DNA of 62,798 nt from an uncultured Lachnospiraceae bacterium (GTDB taxonomy: Bacteria > Bacillota > Clostridia > Lachnospirales > Lachnospiraceae): positions 1-62,798 of the forward strand of contig CAJUGD010000025.1 of the NCBI GenBank assembly GCA_910586205.1, read 5' to 3'. Under the pieces are notes generated by a model. That model was not told where the DNA came from, did not search any database, and saw only the letters and a program-made list of their open reading frames with translations. The position numbers were made by a program, and so were the translations under genes. Below are positions 35,149-43,203 of this stretch, piece after piece. Within the stretch, counting starts at the first letter, position 1, and every line of letters begins with the position of its first letter.

Positions 35149-35334
35149 CTAGTCACAATCTTTCGGCTCATTATTTTTCATCCACTCATCAATCTCATTG
35201 ATGTCAAAACGCCATAAACGTCCCTTTTGATGTGCTGGCATTCCTTCTTTATTAATCCAATTTTTGACTGTATCCCTGCTGATATGTAGATACTCACATA
35301 CTTCCTTCATCGAAAGCCACTTGTTTTCCTGCAT
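35149..35334 (-). CDS. excisionase-family helix-turn-helix protein, first gene of the BREX operon
   Basis: A 61-aa winged-helix protein of the MerR/excisionase type: WLSMKEVCEYLHISRDTVKNW then GRLWRFDINEIDEWM. Such small proteins lead many BREX and other defence operons and are thought to regulate them. I chose the start at 35334 (MQENKW), with a weak purine-rich site (AGAGG, TTAGGAAA); the frame is open 16 codons further. It ends 14 bp before brxP. Confidence 0.8.
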   Translation of the reverse strand: MQENKWLSMKEVCEYLHISRDTVKNWINKEGMPAHQKGRLWRFDINEIDEWMKNNEPKDCD

Positions 35335-35994
35335 TTTCCTAAGACCTCTTTTCAGATTTACTTCAAGGGGTTTTGCGTACAATAATACACATAATTCCGC
35401 TAATTTCGATCAATTACTGTTTTTAATCTTCCATTCGTTCTGGCAAGCATCTTCTTGCCTAGCTGAACTGTTATTTAATCTGTTGCATTTCACGAAGCAA
35501 GGAAAACTGGACGAAAAAAGGCACCACACCTGCTTGTAAAGTAGTTTTCGCCTGATTTTCCCATCGGACGGATGTGTAATGCTTCTTGTCCGGCTTAGAT
35601 GATCAAGAATAACTTCCCATGGACAGTAATTTCTATCTTATCATAGTGCCAGTATTATATCAAGATTTTTCTTGATTTTCTATTCTTATTATAGTATAAT
35701 TTTGTATTTTATAAGTTTTTGTTGGTTTTTATTGGTTTATTAAGAATAATTGAGTTTTTATAATTTCAATTAAAGTGCATCTCGAATGCTTCAAATTTCT
35801 AACTTGATAATCTAGACATGATATTTTTATTTCTTCTTGCTTTCTCATTCACTTATTTTTCAACCTCTCCCTTCAATAAAATACAAAAAAATCCCCCACA
35901 AATTTTCCCATATATAATTTCCCTCCAAACTACACATCCTATCCTCAAAGTAATAAAATATACCCAATAAAAGCAATAAAAGAGGTGATAAAAA
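35335..35994. other. BREX operon leader and island edge
   Basis: About 660 bp without a recognised gene. It contains the structured repeat at 35482-35629. It also has a possible minus-strand -10 TATAAT at 35654-35659 beside a small hairpin (TCAAGA/TCTTGA, 35660-35675), but with a poor -35. The strip 35640-35790 is very AT-rich. The BREX transcript probably starts here and carries the repeat in its leader; this is inference. Confidence 0.5.
35482..35629 (+). repeat. structured ~150-bp intergenic element, copy 2
   Basis: This stretch aligns with 37479-37636 in the same orientation. Shared blocks are CACGAAGCAAGGAAAACTGG against CACGGGGCGGGGAAAACCAG, GCTTGTAAAGTAGTTTT against GCTTGTAAGACTATTTT, and ATGCTTCTTGTCCGG in both, with ACAGTAA at the end. 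It is more decayed than the other copy. It lies in the presumed leader of the BREX operon. Confidence 0.65.
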
Positions 35995-36171
35995 ATGATT
36001 GACAACCAAGAGCTTCCTATCGGATTTACCATGGAGCTTGCTCAGCATTCTGATATTTTAAACCAATTTGCCAAACTTCCGGAAGCAGAACAAAACAACA
36101 TTGTAAACAGCGCCAGAGATATTTCTTCCAAAAATGAAATGCGCTATTATGTGGAAAACATGTTTCAGTAA
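35995..36171 (+). CDS. 58-aa conserved-looking small protein
   Basis: A short gene encoding a 58-residue acidic helical protein: MIDNQELPIGFTMELAQHSD at the start, then LPEAEQNNIVNSARDIS and a final YVENMFQ. AGAGGTGATAAAAA precedes the ATG, at good spacing. The composition and helix pattern look like a real soluble protein, and I recall similar small uncharacterised proteins in clostridia. Function unknown; no partner is evident next to it. Confidence 0.75.
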   Translation: MIDNQELPIGFTMELAQHSDILNQFAKLPEAEQNNIVNSARDISSKNEMRYYVENMFQ

Positions 36172-36337
36172 ATGCTTCATCTGACAGGCATGTCATCTGT
36201 CTATCTAAAAAGAAACTGTCATGAAATTTAAAATTTACTTTCTTCTAAACAACAAGATTCGTTTATTTCTCCTGTCCGTCCAGAAAGCAGCATGTAAATT
36301 TTTATTTCATGGCAGCTTCTTTCCTGGGGAAACTTTC

Positions 36338-37231
36338 TCACCCATTTCTCTCATTCCTGCAATTATAGACAAACATCACCAAAGAAGCCGCCACAATCAA
36401 ACCATACCCCACAAAACTATACAGATCTGGTATCTCACCGAATATTACATACCCCAGCACCGTGGCAAAAATAATCTGTGAATAATCATATATGGAAATC
36501 TTTTTTGCCGGTGCATAGGTATAGGCCATTGTAATGGTAAACTGGCCTCCTGCCGCGCATACTCCTGCCAGCAGTAAAATAAAAAGCTGCCTAAAAGACA
36601 TTGGAGCGAAATGCAGCAAAATCCATGGCGTTACAATCAAACAAGAAGACAAAGAGAAATAAAACACAATGACAGGTCCCTTTATCCCCATAGCTCCTAA
36701 CTTCCGAACCATAGTATACGCTATTCCGGCTCCAAGTCCTCCGCCTACTCCAATCATTGCTGGCAGTAATGCCGTATTCTCAAATCCTGGCTTTACGATA
36801 AACAGACATCCGGCAAAGGCTGTTCCCACACAAGCTGCCTGAAAAACAGTAATCCGCTCCTTTAAAAGCAGGTATGAAAAAATAATGGCAAAAAATGGAG
36901 ACAGCTTATTCAGGATTGAGGCATCTGCCACCAGCAGATGATCCACTGCATAAAAGTTGCAGAGAATACCAATGGTTCCAAAGATACACCGGGCAGCCAT
37001 AGACACTCCTGCCTCTTTTTTTACATGCAGGGATACCTGCTTTCTCCATATAATCATTCCGGCAAAAACTGCTGCCACTAAATTCCGAAAAAAGCTTTTC
37101 TGGACAGAAGGTATCTCTCCTGCCAGGCGAACCATCACATTCATACAGGCAAAGCAAAAAGCTGACAAAATGATCATCAACACCCCATATAAATAATGTT
37201 CCTGTTTATAATCATTATTTTTTCGTTCCAC
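36338..37231 (-). CDS. EamA/DMT-family permease
   Basis: A 297-aa transporter with ten predicted helices and two EamA repeats: the first opens GVLMIILSAFCFACMNVMVRL, the second covers about residues 150-285 and ends near IFGEIPDLYSFVGYGLIVAAS. The family exports or imports small metabolites. It is not a close copy of the permease at 18943-19890. It is followed only by a short gap before the 58-aa gene on the other strand. Substrate unknown. Confidence 0.85.
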   Translation of the reverse strand: MERKNNDYKQEHYLYGVLMIILSAFCFACMNVMVRLAGEIPSVQKSFFRNLVAAVFAGMIIWRKQVSLHVKKEAGVSMAARCIFGTIGILCNFYAVDHLLVADASILNKLSPFFAIIFSYLLLKERITVFQAACVGTAFAGCLFIVKPGFENTALLPAMIGVGGGLGAGIAYTMVRKLGAMGIKGPVIVFYFSLSSCLIVTPWILLHFAPMSFRQLFILLLAGVCAAGGQFTITMAYTYAPAKKISIYDYSQIIFATVLGYVIFGEIPDLYSFVGYGLIVAASLVMFVYNCRNERNG

Positions 37232-37478
37232 TTGACTAAAACTCCTTAAATTTCATTTTATTAGTTCTCTGCAAAGGATACTATGTAAAGATTTTCATGT
37301 GATTTTCATTCCCCCATGGTGCATGGTGCAAGATCTCCATGGTGCATAGTATAGCACAAACCGCAGTTTTTGGCTATCTTAACCATCTATCTTAAAACAG
37401 CACTCGCTATCCGCAGCATTCGCCAAATGCCCGTGCAGACACGGCACTTGGCTCATTGCCCGCGGAAATAAAAATCTG

Positions 37479-37636
37479 GTTACCGTTCACGGGGCGGGGA
37501 AAACCAGACGAAAACAGACGTCAAGCTCGCTTGTAAGACTATTTTTGTCCCGTTTTCTACATCTTCTACATCGGGTGGACACCCGATGCTTCTTGTCCGG
37601 CAGAGCCGGGCAAGAAGATGCCCCCTGAACAGTAAC
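37479..37636 (+). repeat. 158-bp structured intergenic element, copy 1
   Basis: Bounded by imperfect 17-bp inverted ends, GTTACCGTTCACGGGGC (37479-37495) and GCCCCCTGAACAGTAAC (37620-37636), 15 of 17 matching. Inside is a strong hairpin, CTTCTTGTCCGG against CCGGGCAAGAAG, and a second one, ATCGGGTGGACACCCGAT. A related, more decayed copy lies at 35482-35629. It has no coding frame of note; it could be a MITE or a mobile structured RNA. Confidence 0.7.
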
Positions 37637-37673
37637 AAAATCTACAAATAGAAGGCAACTTTCCTCTGTCAAC

Positions 37674-37702
37674 TTGAAAAAATCTTTTGTTTGTGATATG
37701 CT
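37674..37702 (+). promoter_or_regulatory. predicted promoter of the GntR gene
   Basis: TTGAAA (37674-37679) and TATGCT (37697-37702) are separated by exactly 17 bp, about 95 bp upstream of the GntR start. Confidence 0.6.
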
Positions 37703-37796
37703 AACCCACAGAAATTCAAGCTTTACAAATATCCGACAATACCGTTCCGTACAGGATCACCATGCACGGACGATCTTAGAGACGGCGAGGTAAAAG

Positions 37797-38444
37797 ATGA
37801 AGGCGAAAAAAACATTAAAGGAAAAAGCAGTGGAAGGCATCTATCATGATATTGAGGAAGGCTTCTACAAGGCAAACGCGATTATCACAGAGGGGGAGAT
37901 CGTGGAACGCTATGCTATGAGTAAATCCCCGGTTCGGGAGGCATTGATTGAGCTGTGTAAGGACGGCGTTCTCAAAAGCATTCCCCGTGTAGGCTATCAG
38001 GTGGTTCAAATCTCCATCAAAGAAATCCTGGATCTTTTGGAAGTGCGGATTGACTTAGAATCTGCCAATTTAAGAAGGCTGGCTCCCCGGATCACAGATG
38101 AAAACCTGCAGATGCTTAAGAATCTGGAATCCATCGCCAATATAGAGGAAAACCGAAAGGTTGCTGTCAACTGGGACCGAAATACGGATTTTCATATTAA
38201 ATTGTGTGAACTTGGTGGAAATGCCTATCTGTGTGATACGATTGAACGGGCATTGATGAAATCCCGCCAGTATATTGCGCAGTATTTCCATAATGCCTGG
38301 AACCAGAATGCAGAATCCAACGGTTATTTTCACCGGGCTACCATTGATGCTCTGGAGGAGCGGGACGTGGAGAAGGCAGTTTTAATGCTTCAAAAGGACA
38401 TATTGAATGTAAAAAATCAGATCCAGGAAAGTTTTTTCCTTTGA
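37797..38444 (+). CDS. GntR/FadR-family regulator with FCD domain
   Basis: A 215-aa regulator. The winged helix-turn-helix (about residues 5-75) has IVERYAMSKSPVREALIELCKDGVL, and the helical FCD ligand domain (about 80-205) has metal-ligand-type histidines in DFHIKLCELGGN and YFHRATIDAL. FCD proteins sense organic or amino acids. GGCGAGGTAAAAG precedes the ATG. It lies just upstream of, and in line with, the URO-D/ABC transporter/CyuA genes and very likely controls them; its candidate operator is described at 38797-38827. Confidence 0.88.
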   Translation: MKAKKTLKEKAVEGIYHDIEEGFYKANAIITEGEIVERYAMSKSPVREALIELCKDGVLKSIPRVGYQVVQISIKEILDLLEVRIDLESANLRRLAPRITDENLQMLKNLESIANIEENRKVAVNWDRNTDFHIKLCELGGNAYLCDTIERALMKSRQYIAQYFHNAWNQNAESNGYFHRATIDALEERDVEKAVLMLQKDILNVKNQIQESFFL

Positions 38445-38755
38445 TCTTTTCATTTTTTATGTTCCATGCCCTGTCCGTTTACTCTAATTCATACCCATTT
38501 AAACCAAATAAAAACCGGATGTACCAAATTCCGAAGCAGAAGAACACAAACAGAATTTTTCGCTTTTCTGTCTTTTGTGTTCTTTTTAATCTGCTCAAAA
38601 GCACTTGGCTTTTGTCAGCAGGTTTTTAGTTTTAAAATCGCTTTCTGCAGCCCCCATCTCCAACCGCAGCCCTGTATTTTCTTCCCTTTTCTGCAATATT
38701 CACGAAAATCTCCTGCTCTCCCAAAACAAAATAACAAATTCTCACAAAAAACTTA

Positions 38756-38784
38756 TTGACAAACATAGAAAATATGATTATAAT
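38756..38784 (+). promoter_or_regulatory. consensus sigma-A promoter of the URO-D/ABC operon
   Basis: TTGACA (38756-38761), a 17-bp spacer and TATAAT (38779-38784): both hexamers match the consensus exactly. It points at the URO-D gene at 38849. Such strong promoters usually need repression, which fits the paired repeats immediately downstream. Confidence 0.85.
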
Positions 38785-38796
38785 CAACATTAATAA

Positions 38797-38827
38797 GATT
38801 ACTAATATTATTACAGATATTACTAAT
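38797..38827 (+). promoter_or_regulatory. candidate operator: direct repeats ATTACTAAT
   Basis: ATTACTAAT occurs at 38798-38806 and 38819-38827, exactly 21 bp apart (two helical turns), just downstream of the consensus promoter. Related AT-rich half sites (ATTAATAAG, ATATTATTA) fill the space. A repressor bound here would block transcription; the GntR/FCD protein encoded upstream is the natural candidate. Confidence 0.5.
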
Positions 38828-38848
38828 CAAACAAAAAGGAGGTCCATT

Positions 38849-39814
38849 ATGACAAAGAAAGAACGTGTGATTGCTGCGATTGAAGGAAGGGAGCCGGATA
38901 AGATTCCCAGTGGTTTTTCCCTGCATTTTCCCAAAGAGATTGCTTTCGGTGATGCTGCCGTGGATGCCCATATCCGCTTTTTTGAGGAGAGTGATACGGA
39001 TATTCTGAAGATCATGAATGAGAATCTGGTTCCCTATATGGGAGAGATCCATCATGGCTCTGACTATCAGATGGTACGGGAGATGTCACTGGATGATTCC
39101 TTTATGCAGGATCAGCTTCTTCTGGTAAAAAAGATTCTTACGCGCTGTGACAGAAGCGCTTTTACCCTGGGCACGCTTCATGGCATCACTGCTTCTGCCA
39201 TTCATCCTTTAGAAAAGATGGATCCCAACTATACCTATGACGGTGTGCGTAATACGCTCTGCCGCCTGCTGCGGGAGGACAAGGATACGGTTCTCTCTGG
39301 TATGGAGCGGATTGCCAATGTGATGTGTGATTTGGCAAAGGAGTATATCCGTCTGGGTGTTGACGGTATCTATTATGCTGCTTTGGGTGGGGAGACGAGG
39401 TTTTTTACAGATGAAGAATTTGAACAATATATTAAGCCTTTTGACCTTAAGATCATGAAAAGCATCAAGGACGCGGGCGGTTACTGCTTCCTGCATATCT
39501 GCAAGGACGGGCTGAATATGAATCGTTATCGGGATTACGGAATCTATACAGATGTAGTCAACTGGGGAGTCTATGAAGCGCCGTTTTCTCTGGAAGAAGG
39601 CAGAAAGCTGTTCCCTGGCAAGACTATTATGGGAGGTCTTCCCAACCGTCACGGCGTACTGGCAGACGGGCCAAAGGAGGCAGTCCGTCAGGAAGTACAT
39701 AAAGTAATTTCGGAATTTGGCAGAACCGGATTTATCCTGGGTGCAGATTGTACCCTGGCTACAGAACAGAATATGGAACTGTTAAAGGCTGCCGTGGATG
39801 CTGCCCGTGAATAA
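38849..39814 (+). CDS. uroporphyrinogen decarboxylase-family (URO-D/MtaA-like) protein
   Basis: A 321-aa TIM-barrel protein of the URO-D superfamily, opening MTKKERVIAAIEGREPDKIP. The group includes heme-pathway HemE and the corrinoid- or thiol-dependent methyltransferases MtaA, MtbA and CmuA. The zinc and methyl-transfer region may be HICKDGLNMNRY and ADCTLATEQNMELLKAA. The context (sugar-type ABC importer and CyuA, no heme genes) argues for a catabolic methyl-transfer or lyase role rather than heme synthesis. AAGGAGGTCCATT precedes the ATG at 38849; the frame is open further into the operator. True reaction unknown. Confidence 0.8.
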   Translation: MTKKERVIAAIEGREPDKIPSGFSLHFPKEIAFGDAAVDAHIRFFEESDTDILKIMNENLVPYMGEIHHGSDYQMVREMSLDDSFMQDQLLLVKKILTRCDRSAFTLGTLHGITASAIHPLEKMDPNYTYDGVRNTLCRLLREDKDTVLSGMERIANVMCDLAKEYIRLGVDGIYYAALGGETRFFTDEEFEQYIKPFDLKIMKSIKDAGGYCFLHICKDGLNMNRYRDYGIYTDVVNWGVYEAPFSLEEGRKLFPGKTIMGGLPNRHGVLADGPKEAVRQEVHKVISEFGRTGFILGADCTLATEQNMELLKAAVDAARE

Positions 39815-39867
39815 CTCATGTTATAGAAAATCAAAGCAATCATTTTTAGAAGGAGGGTTTTACTATT

Positions 39868-41292
39868 ATGAAGAAAAAGATCGCATTATTACTGGCTGCA
39901 GCATTAACCGTGGGAAGCCTGTCTGCCTGTGGAGGAGGCAATGAAAGCGCCCCGGCAGCCACAGCCGCCAAAGGTGAGGACAATGGTTCCGCCGCTCAAG
40001 GCGGCGATGGCGGACAGTCTGCTGCGTCTGGCACAGTCTATCCGGCAGGCACTCTTACGGTTTATGCCATGGGCAATCCTCAGTATCGCCAGCAGTATTT
40101 TGAGACCTGGCTGGAGAACCATCGGGATATTGCGCCGGATGTAAAGATTGAATTTGTCCAGACTGAGGGAACTGCTGACATCCGCGAAAAGATCACCATG
40201 ACCGCCCTGTCCGGCGCAACCGAGGATCTTCCGGATGCCGCCATGTTAGACCCGGTTACGATTATGGATCTGGCAAATGCCGGACTTTTAAAGGATGAGA
40301 CAGAGTATTTGACGCCGCTTCTGGATAAAATGGTTGACGGAGCTGCCAAGGATGCTACCATTGACGGAAAAATCTATGCACTTCCGGATTCTGTCCGTCC
40401 TCAGGTCCTGTTTTATAATAAAGAAATCTTTGATCAGTATGGTATAGATCCGGAGATGATGAAGACCATGGACGGCTATATTGAGGCCGGACGCCAGCTT
40501 AAGGAAAAAAGCGGCGGCGAGGTATTCCTCTCTTACATTGACCCCACCAGCAAGACCTGGAGATACTGGGGCCGCCGGGGCCTGATGCCCTCTGCTAATG
40601 CAAAGATCTGGGATGACAGCGGGGAAGTTATTATCGGCAGCGACGAAGGGACCAAGAAAGCTTTAGGCGCACTGGATACCATGAACAGCGAAGGTCTTTT
40701 GATGAAGACCACCATCATGGAGCCGGCTCTTTATGACGCTATCAACAATCAAAAGGTTGCCACCTTCTGCATCGGCGCTTTCTGGGATGAATTTATGAGA
40801 CAGAACTGCGATGCTGTTAAGGGCCAGTGGAGAGTCATGTCAGCCCCGGAATTTGAGGGCGTGCAGAAAGCTGGAGCGCCTGTTTCCCAGTACATGGGCA
40901 TTATTGAAAAGGGAGACAATCCCTACTCTGAGCTGTTCCGCATGATGTGGTATGACTTTACCTTTGACATTGATGCAAAGGAAGAATGGGTCAATTCCAT
41001 GGAAGCACAGAACGCCCCCTACTCCAATCCGGTTTCCATTGAAATGTTGGAGGATCCGTTCTGGAAAGAGCCTTCTGAGTTTTATGGCGGCATGTCCTTC
41101 CGCGAGATGGAAGGCAAATGCCTGCAAAACGGCGCAGACAATCTGATTGTTACCCCCCAGGATGCAGAAGCCGACGAGATCATTTCTGCTGAACTGGAAA
41201 AATATGTTGCCGGCAATCAGTCCATGGAAGATGCCATTGCCAATATGGATAAGAACTTAAAAGCCAAGATCGGAAAAGCCCAGGTAAATTAA
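39868..41292 (+). CDS. ABC transporter family 1 solute-binding lipoprotein
   Basis: A 474-aa secreted lipoprotein with the signal peptide KKKIALLLAAALTVGSLSAC and a lipobox Cys at about residue 21, then a Gly/Ala/Ser-rich linker. The mature part is a family 1 carbohydrate-binding protein (about 50-470). AGAAGGAGGGTTTTACTATT precedes the ATG. It captures a substrate outside the membrane and delivers it to the two permeases that follow. The ligand is unknown; family 1 members usually bind oligosaccharides, but the linked enzymes suggest an unusual one. Confidence 0.88.
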   Translation: MKKKIALLLAAALTVGSLSACGGGNESAPAATAAKGEDNGSAAQGGDGGQSAASGTVYPAGTLTVYAMGNPQYRQQYFETWLENHRDIAPDVKIEFVQTEGTADIREKITMTALSGATEDLPDAAMLDPVTIMDLANAGLLKDETEYLTPLLDKMVDGAAKDATIDGKIYALPDSVRPQVLFYNKEIFDQYGIDPEMMKTMDGYIEAGRQLKEKSGGEVFLSYIDPTSKTWRYWGRRGLMPSANAKIWDDSGEVIIGSDEGTKKALGALDTMNSEGLLMKTTIMEPALYDAINNQKVATFCIGAFWDEFMRQNCDAVKGQWRVMSAPEFEGVQKAGAPVSQYMGIIEKGDNPYSELFRMMWYDFTFDIDAKEEWVNSMEAQNAPYSNPVSIEMLEDPFWKEPSEFYGGMSFREMEGKCLQNGADNLIVTPQDAEADEIISAELEKYVAGNQSMEDAIANMDKNLKAKIGKAQVN

Positions 41293-41304
41293 CAAAGTAA
41301 ATCT

Positions 41305-41338
41305 CGGCAGCCGTCAGATAATCTCCGGACGGCTGCCG
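41305..41338 (+). terminator. intercistronic hairpin (attenuator) after the binding-protein gene
   Basis: An 11-bp perfect stem, CGGCAGCCGTC with GACGGCTGCCG, and a 12-nt loop without a U-tract. Such hairpins after binding-protein genes stabilise the upstream mRNA and lower permease expression. Confidence 0.7.
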
Positions 41339-41425
41339 ACGGTTACCTTCATGTTTCCCATTCATGTACACTTAAGAGTCTCTTTGTACCTGAATTTATC
41401 AGATGATTCCATGAGGAGGGATATC

Positions 41426-42304
41426 ATGCTACAGACATTAAAAAAATATCGGGCTCCCTATTTATTCATACTGCCGTTTTTTATCCTGTTTTTCATTTTT
41501 CAGCTCATTCCAACCATCTGGACCATTTATATCAGCCTTACGGACTGGAAAGGGATCGGTTCTCCAAAATTCTGCGGCTTAAGCAATTACCAGAAGATGA
41601 TGGTGGACAATATGTTCTGGGAATCTCTGGGAAACACGGTTGTCTACTGGATCTCCGGCCTGATTTTGATCATTTGCTGCGCTCTTTTAATTGCCTGCCT
41701 GCTGAACAGCCGTTTTCTCAGTAATGATTCGGCCCGGGCATTTTTCAAGACTGCCACCTTTCTGCCCAATATCTGCGCAGCCATTGCCATGGGACTGATC
41801 TTTCGGATGCTGTTTGATGAAAATGTAGGGCTGGTCAATGAAGTGATTGCTATGACCGGAGGCGCAAAGGTTCCCTGGCTCACCAGCACAACCTTTTCCA
41901 AAATTCCGGTTATTATTCTGAATGTGTGGCGGTATACTCCGTGGTTTACCATGATTTTGCTGTCCGGCCTTTTAAACATTTCCAAGGATTACTATGAGGC
42001 CGCTACAGTGGACGGCGCTAATTCTGCGCAGCAGTTCTGGTTTATCACCCTGCCCTCTCTGAAAAACATCCTGTTTTTCTGCTCCGTAACTTTAACGGTA
42101 GACATGTGGAAGCTGTTTAATGAATCCTACATTCTTCCAGGACCGGGAACCTCCAATTCTTCCCTGTTCCAATATATGTATGAATCTGGCTTTAATGTAT
42201 TTAACATGGGGTATGCCTCAGCCATCGGCGTTGTGCTGATTCTGATTCTGATGGTGATTTCGGTCATTCAGTTTGCGGTGCGCCGCAGACAGGGTGAGCT
42301 GTAG
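41426..42304 (+). CDS. ABC sugar-type permease, MalF/UgpA-like
   Basis: A 292-aa membrane protein with six predicted helices, starting LKKYRAPYLFILPFFILFFIF. The cytoplasmic EAA loop EAATVDGANSAQQFWFITLP contacts the ATPase. The start at 41426 is preceded by GAGGAGGGATATC; the frame is open 25 codons further upstream into the intercistronic hairpin area. It forms a heterodimer with the next gene product. Confidence 0.9.
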   Translation: MLQTLKKYRAPYLFILPFFILFFIFQLIPTIWTIYISLTDWKGIGSPKFCGLSNYQKMMVDNMFWESLGNTVVYWISGLILIICCALLIACLLNSRFLSNDSARAFFKTATFLPNICAAIAMGLIFRMLFDENVGLVNEVIAMTGGAKVPWLTSTTFSKIPVIILNVWRYTPWFTMILLSGLLNISKDYYEAATVDGANSAQQFWFITLPSLKNILFFCSVTLTVDMWKLFNESYILPGPGTSNSSLFQYMYESGFNVFNMGYASAIGVVLILILMVISVIQFAVRRRQGEL

Positions 42305-42319
42305 GAAAGGAGAAGATTT

Positions 42320-43153
42320 ATGAACCGAAATAAAATGATTTCTTCTGCGGCTGTCTATGGACTGCTGGCTTTTATCACCCTGATCTGCCTGTTTCCCATT
42401 GTCTGGATGTGCCTCATTTCCATTAAAAGCACTTCTGAGAGTATTACCGGTTTTCACTCCATTATTGTGGAGCATCCCACATTGGCCAATTTTAAACGTC
42501 TGTTTGAGATGATTCCGGTTTGGCAGAATACCTATAACAGTGTATTTACTACTATTATGGGTACTATCACCTCTCTGTTTTTCTGTGCACTAGCCGGATT
42601 TGCCTTTGCCAAATACCGCTTTCCGGGCAGAACTTTCTTGTTTTATTTTGTCATTGCCACCATGCTGGTCCCTCCGGAGGTCGGTTCTGTGCCACTGTTC
42701 ATTATTATGAAAAAGGTCGGGCTCATCAACAGCCTGTGGTCACTGGTAGTTCCCAGAATCGCCACTGCCGTAGGAATCTTTTACATGAATCAGTACATTA
42801 CGGATGTGCCGGACGAGCTGGTGGAGGCAGCCAGAATCGATGGATGTACAGACTTCGGGATTTTTATGAAGATTATTTTGCCGGTAATCAAGCCTGCCAT
42901 GGCTTCCTGGGGCGCTATCACCCTGATTGCCCGGTGGAATGATTTCTTCTGGCCGCTCTTGTATCTGAGAAAACAGGCAAAGTATACGCTGATGGTCACG
43001 ATTTCCCTGCTTCCGGTCAGTGAAGGGCTTTCTACTCCATGGCCTGTGATCCTGGCAGGAACGACCTTGGTTATCATCCCGATTATTGTACTTTACCTGA
43101 TTCTGGAAAAATTCCAGAAGGCCGGTATTATGGAAGGGGCTGTCAAAGGCTGA
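42320..43153 (+). CDS. ABC sugar-type permease, MalG/UgpE-like
   Basis: A 277-aa permease with six predicted helices and the EAA loop EAARIDGCTDFGIFMKIILP. AAAGGAGAAGATTT precedes the start. It pairs with the MalF-like protein. No ATP-binding subunit is encoded in this operon, so a shared MsmK/UgpC-type ATPase must energise it; that is common in Firmicutes. Confidence 0.9.
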   Translation: MNRNKMISSAAVYGLLAFITLICLFPIVWMCLISIKSTSESITGFHSIIVEHPTLANFKRLFEMIPVWQNTYNSVFTTIMGTITSLFFCALAGFAFAKYRFPGRTFLFYFVIATMLVPPEVGSVPLFIIMKKVGLINSLWSLVVPRIATAVGIFYMNQYITDVPDELVEAARIDGCTDFGIFMKIILPVIKPAMASWGAITLIARWNDFFWPLLYLRKQAKYTLMVTISLLPVSEGLSTPWPVILAGTTLVIIPIIVLYLILEKFQKAGIMEGAVKG

Positions 43154-43203
43154 ACCCATATCGCTCTGCACGGGAGTACATCATACACAAAACGGAGGAA
43201 ATT

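Larger units (their letters stand above)
37232..37796. other. divergent intergenic region upstream of the GntR gene
   Basis: Besides the element at 37479-37636 and the promoter at 37674-37702, this gap holds a direct repeat of CCATGGTGCAT (about 37314 and 37340). I see no gene. Confidence 0.5.
38445..38848. other. regulatory gap between GntR gene and URO-D gene
   Basis: About 400 bp. The first 300 bp show nothing recognisable; the last 95 bp hold the promoter and direct repeats annotated separately. Confidence 0.5.

Noticed and set aside
38849..39814. Assigning the URO-D protein as HemE of heme synthesis
   Set aside because: No heme genes are nearby and the importer/CyuA context fits a methyl-transfer or catabolic relative better.
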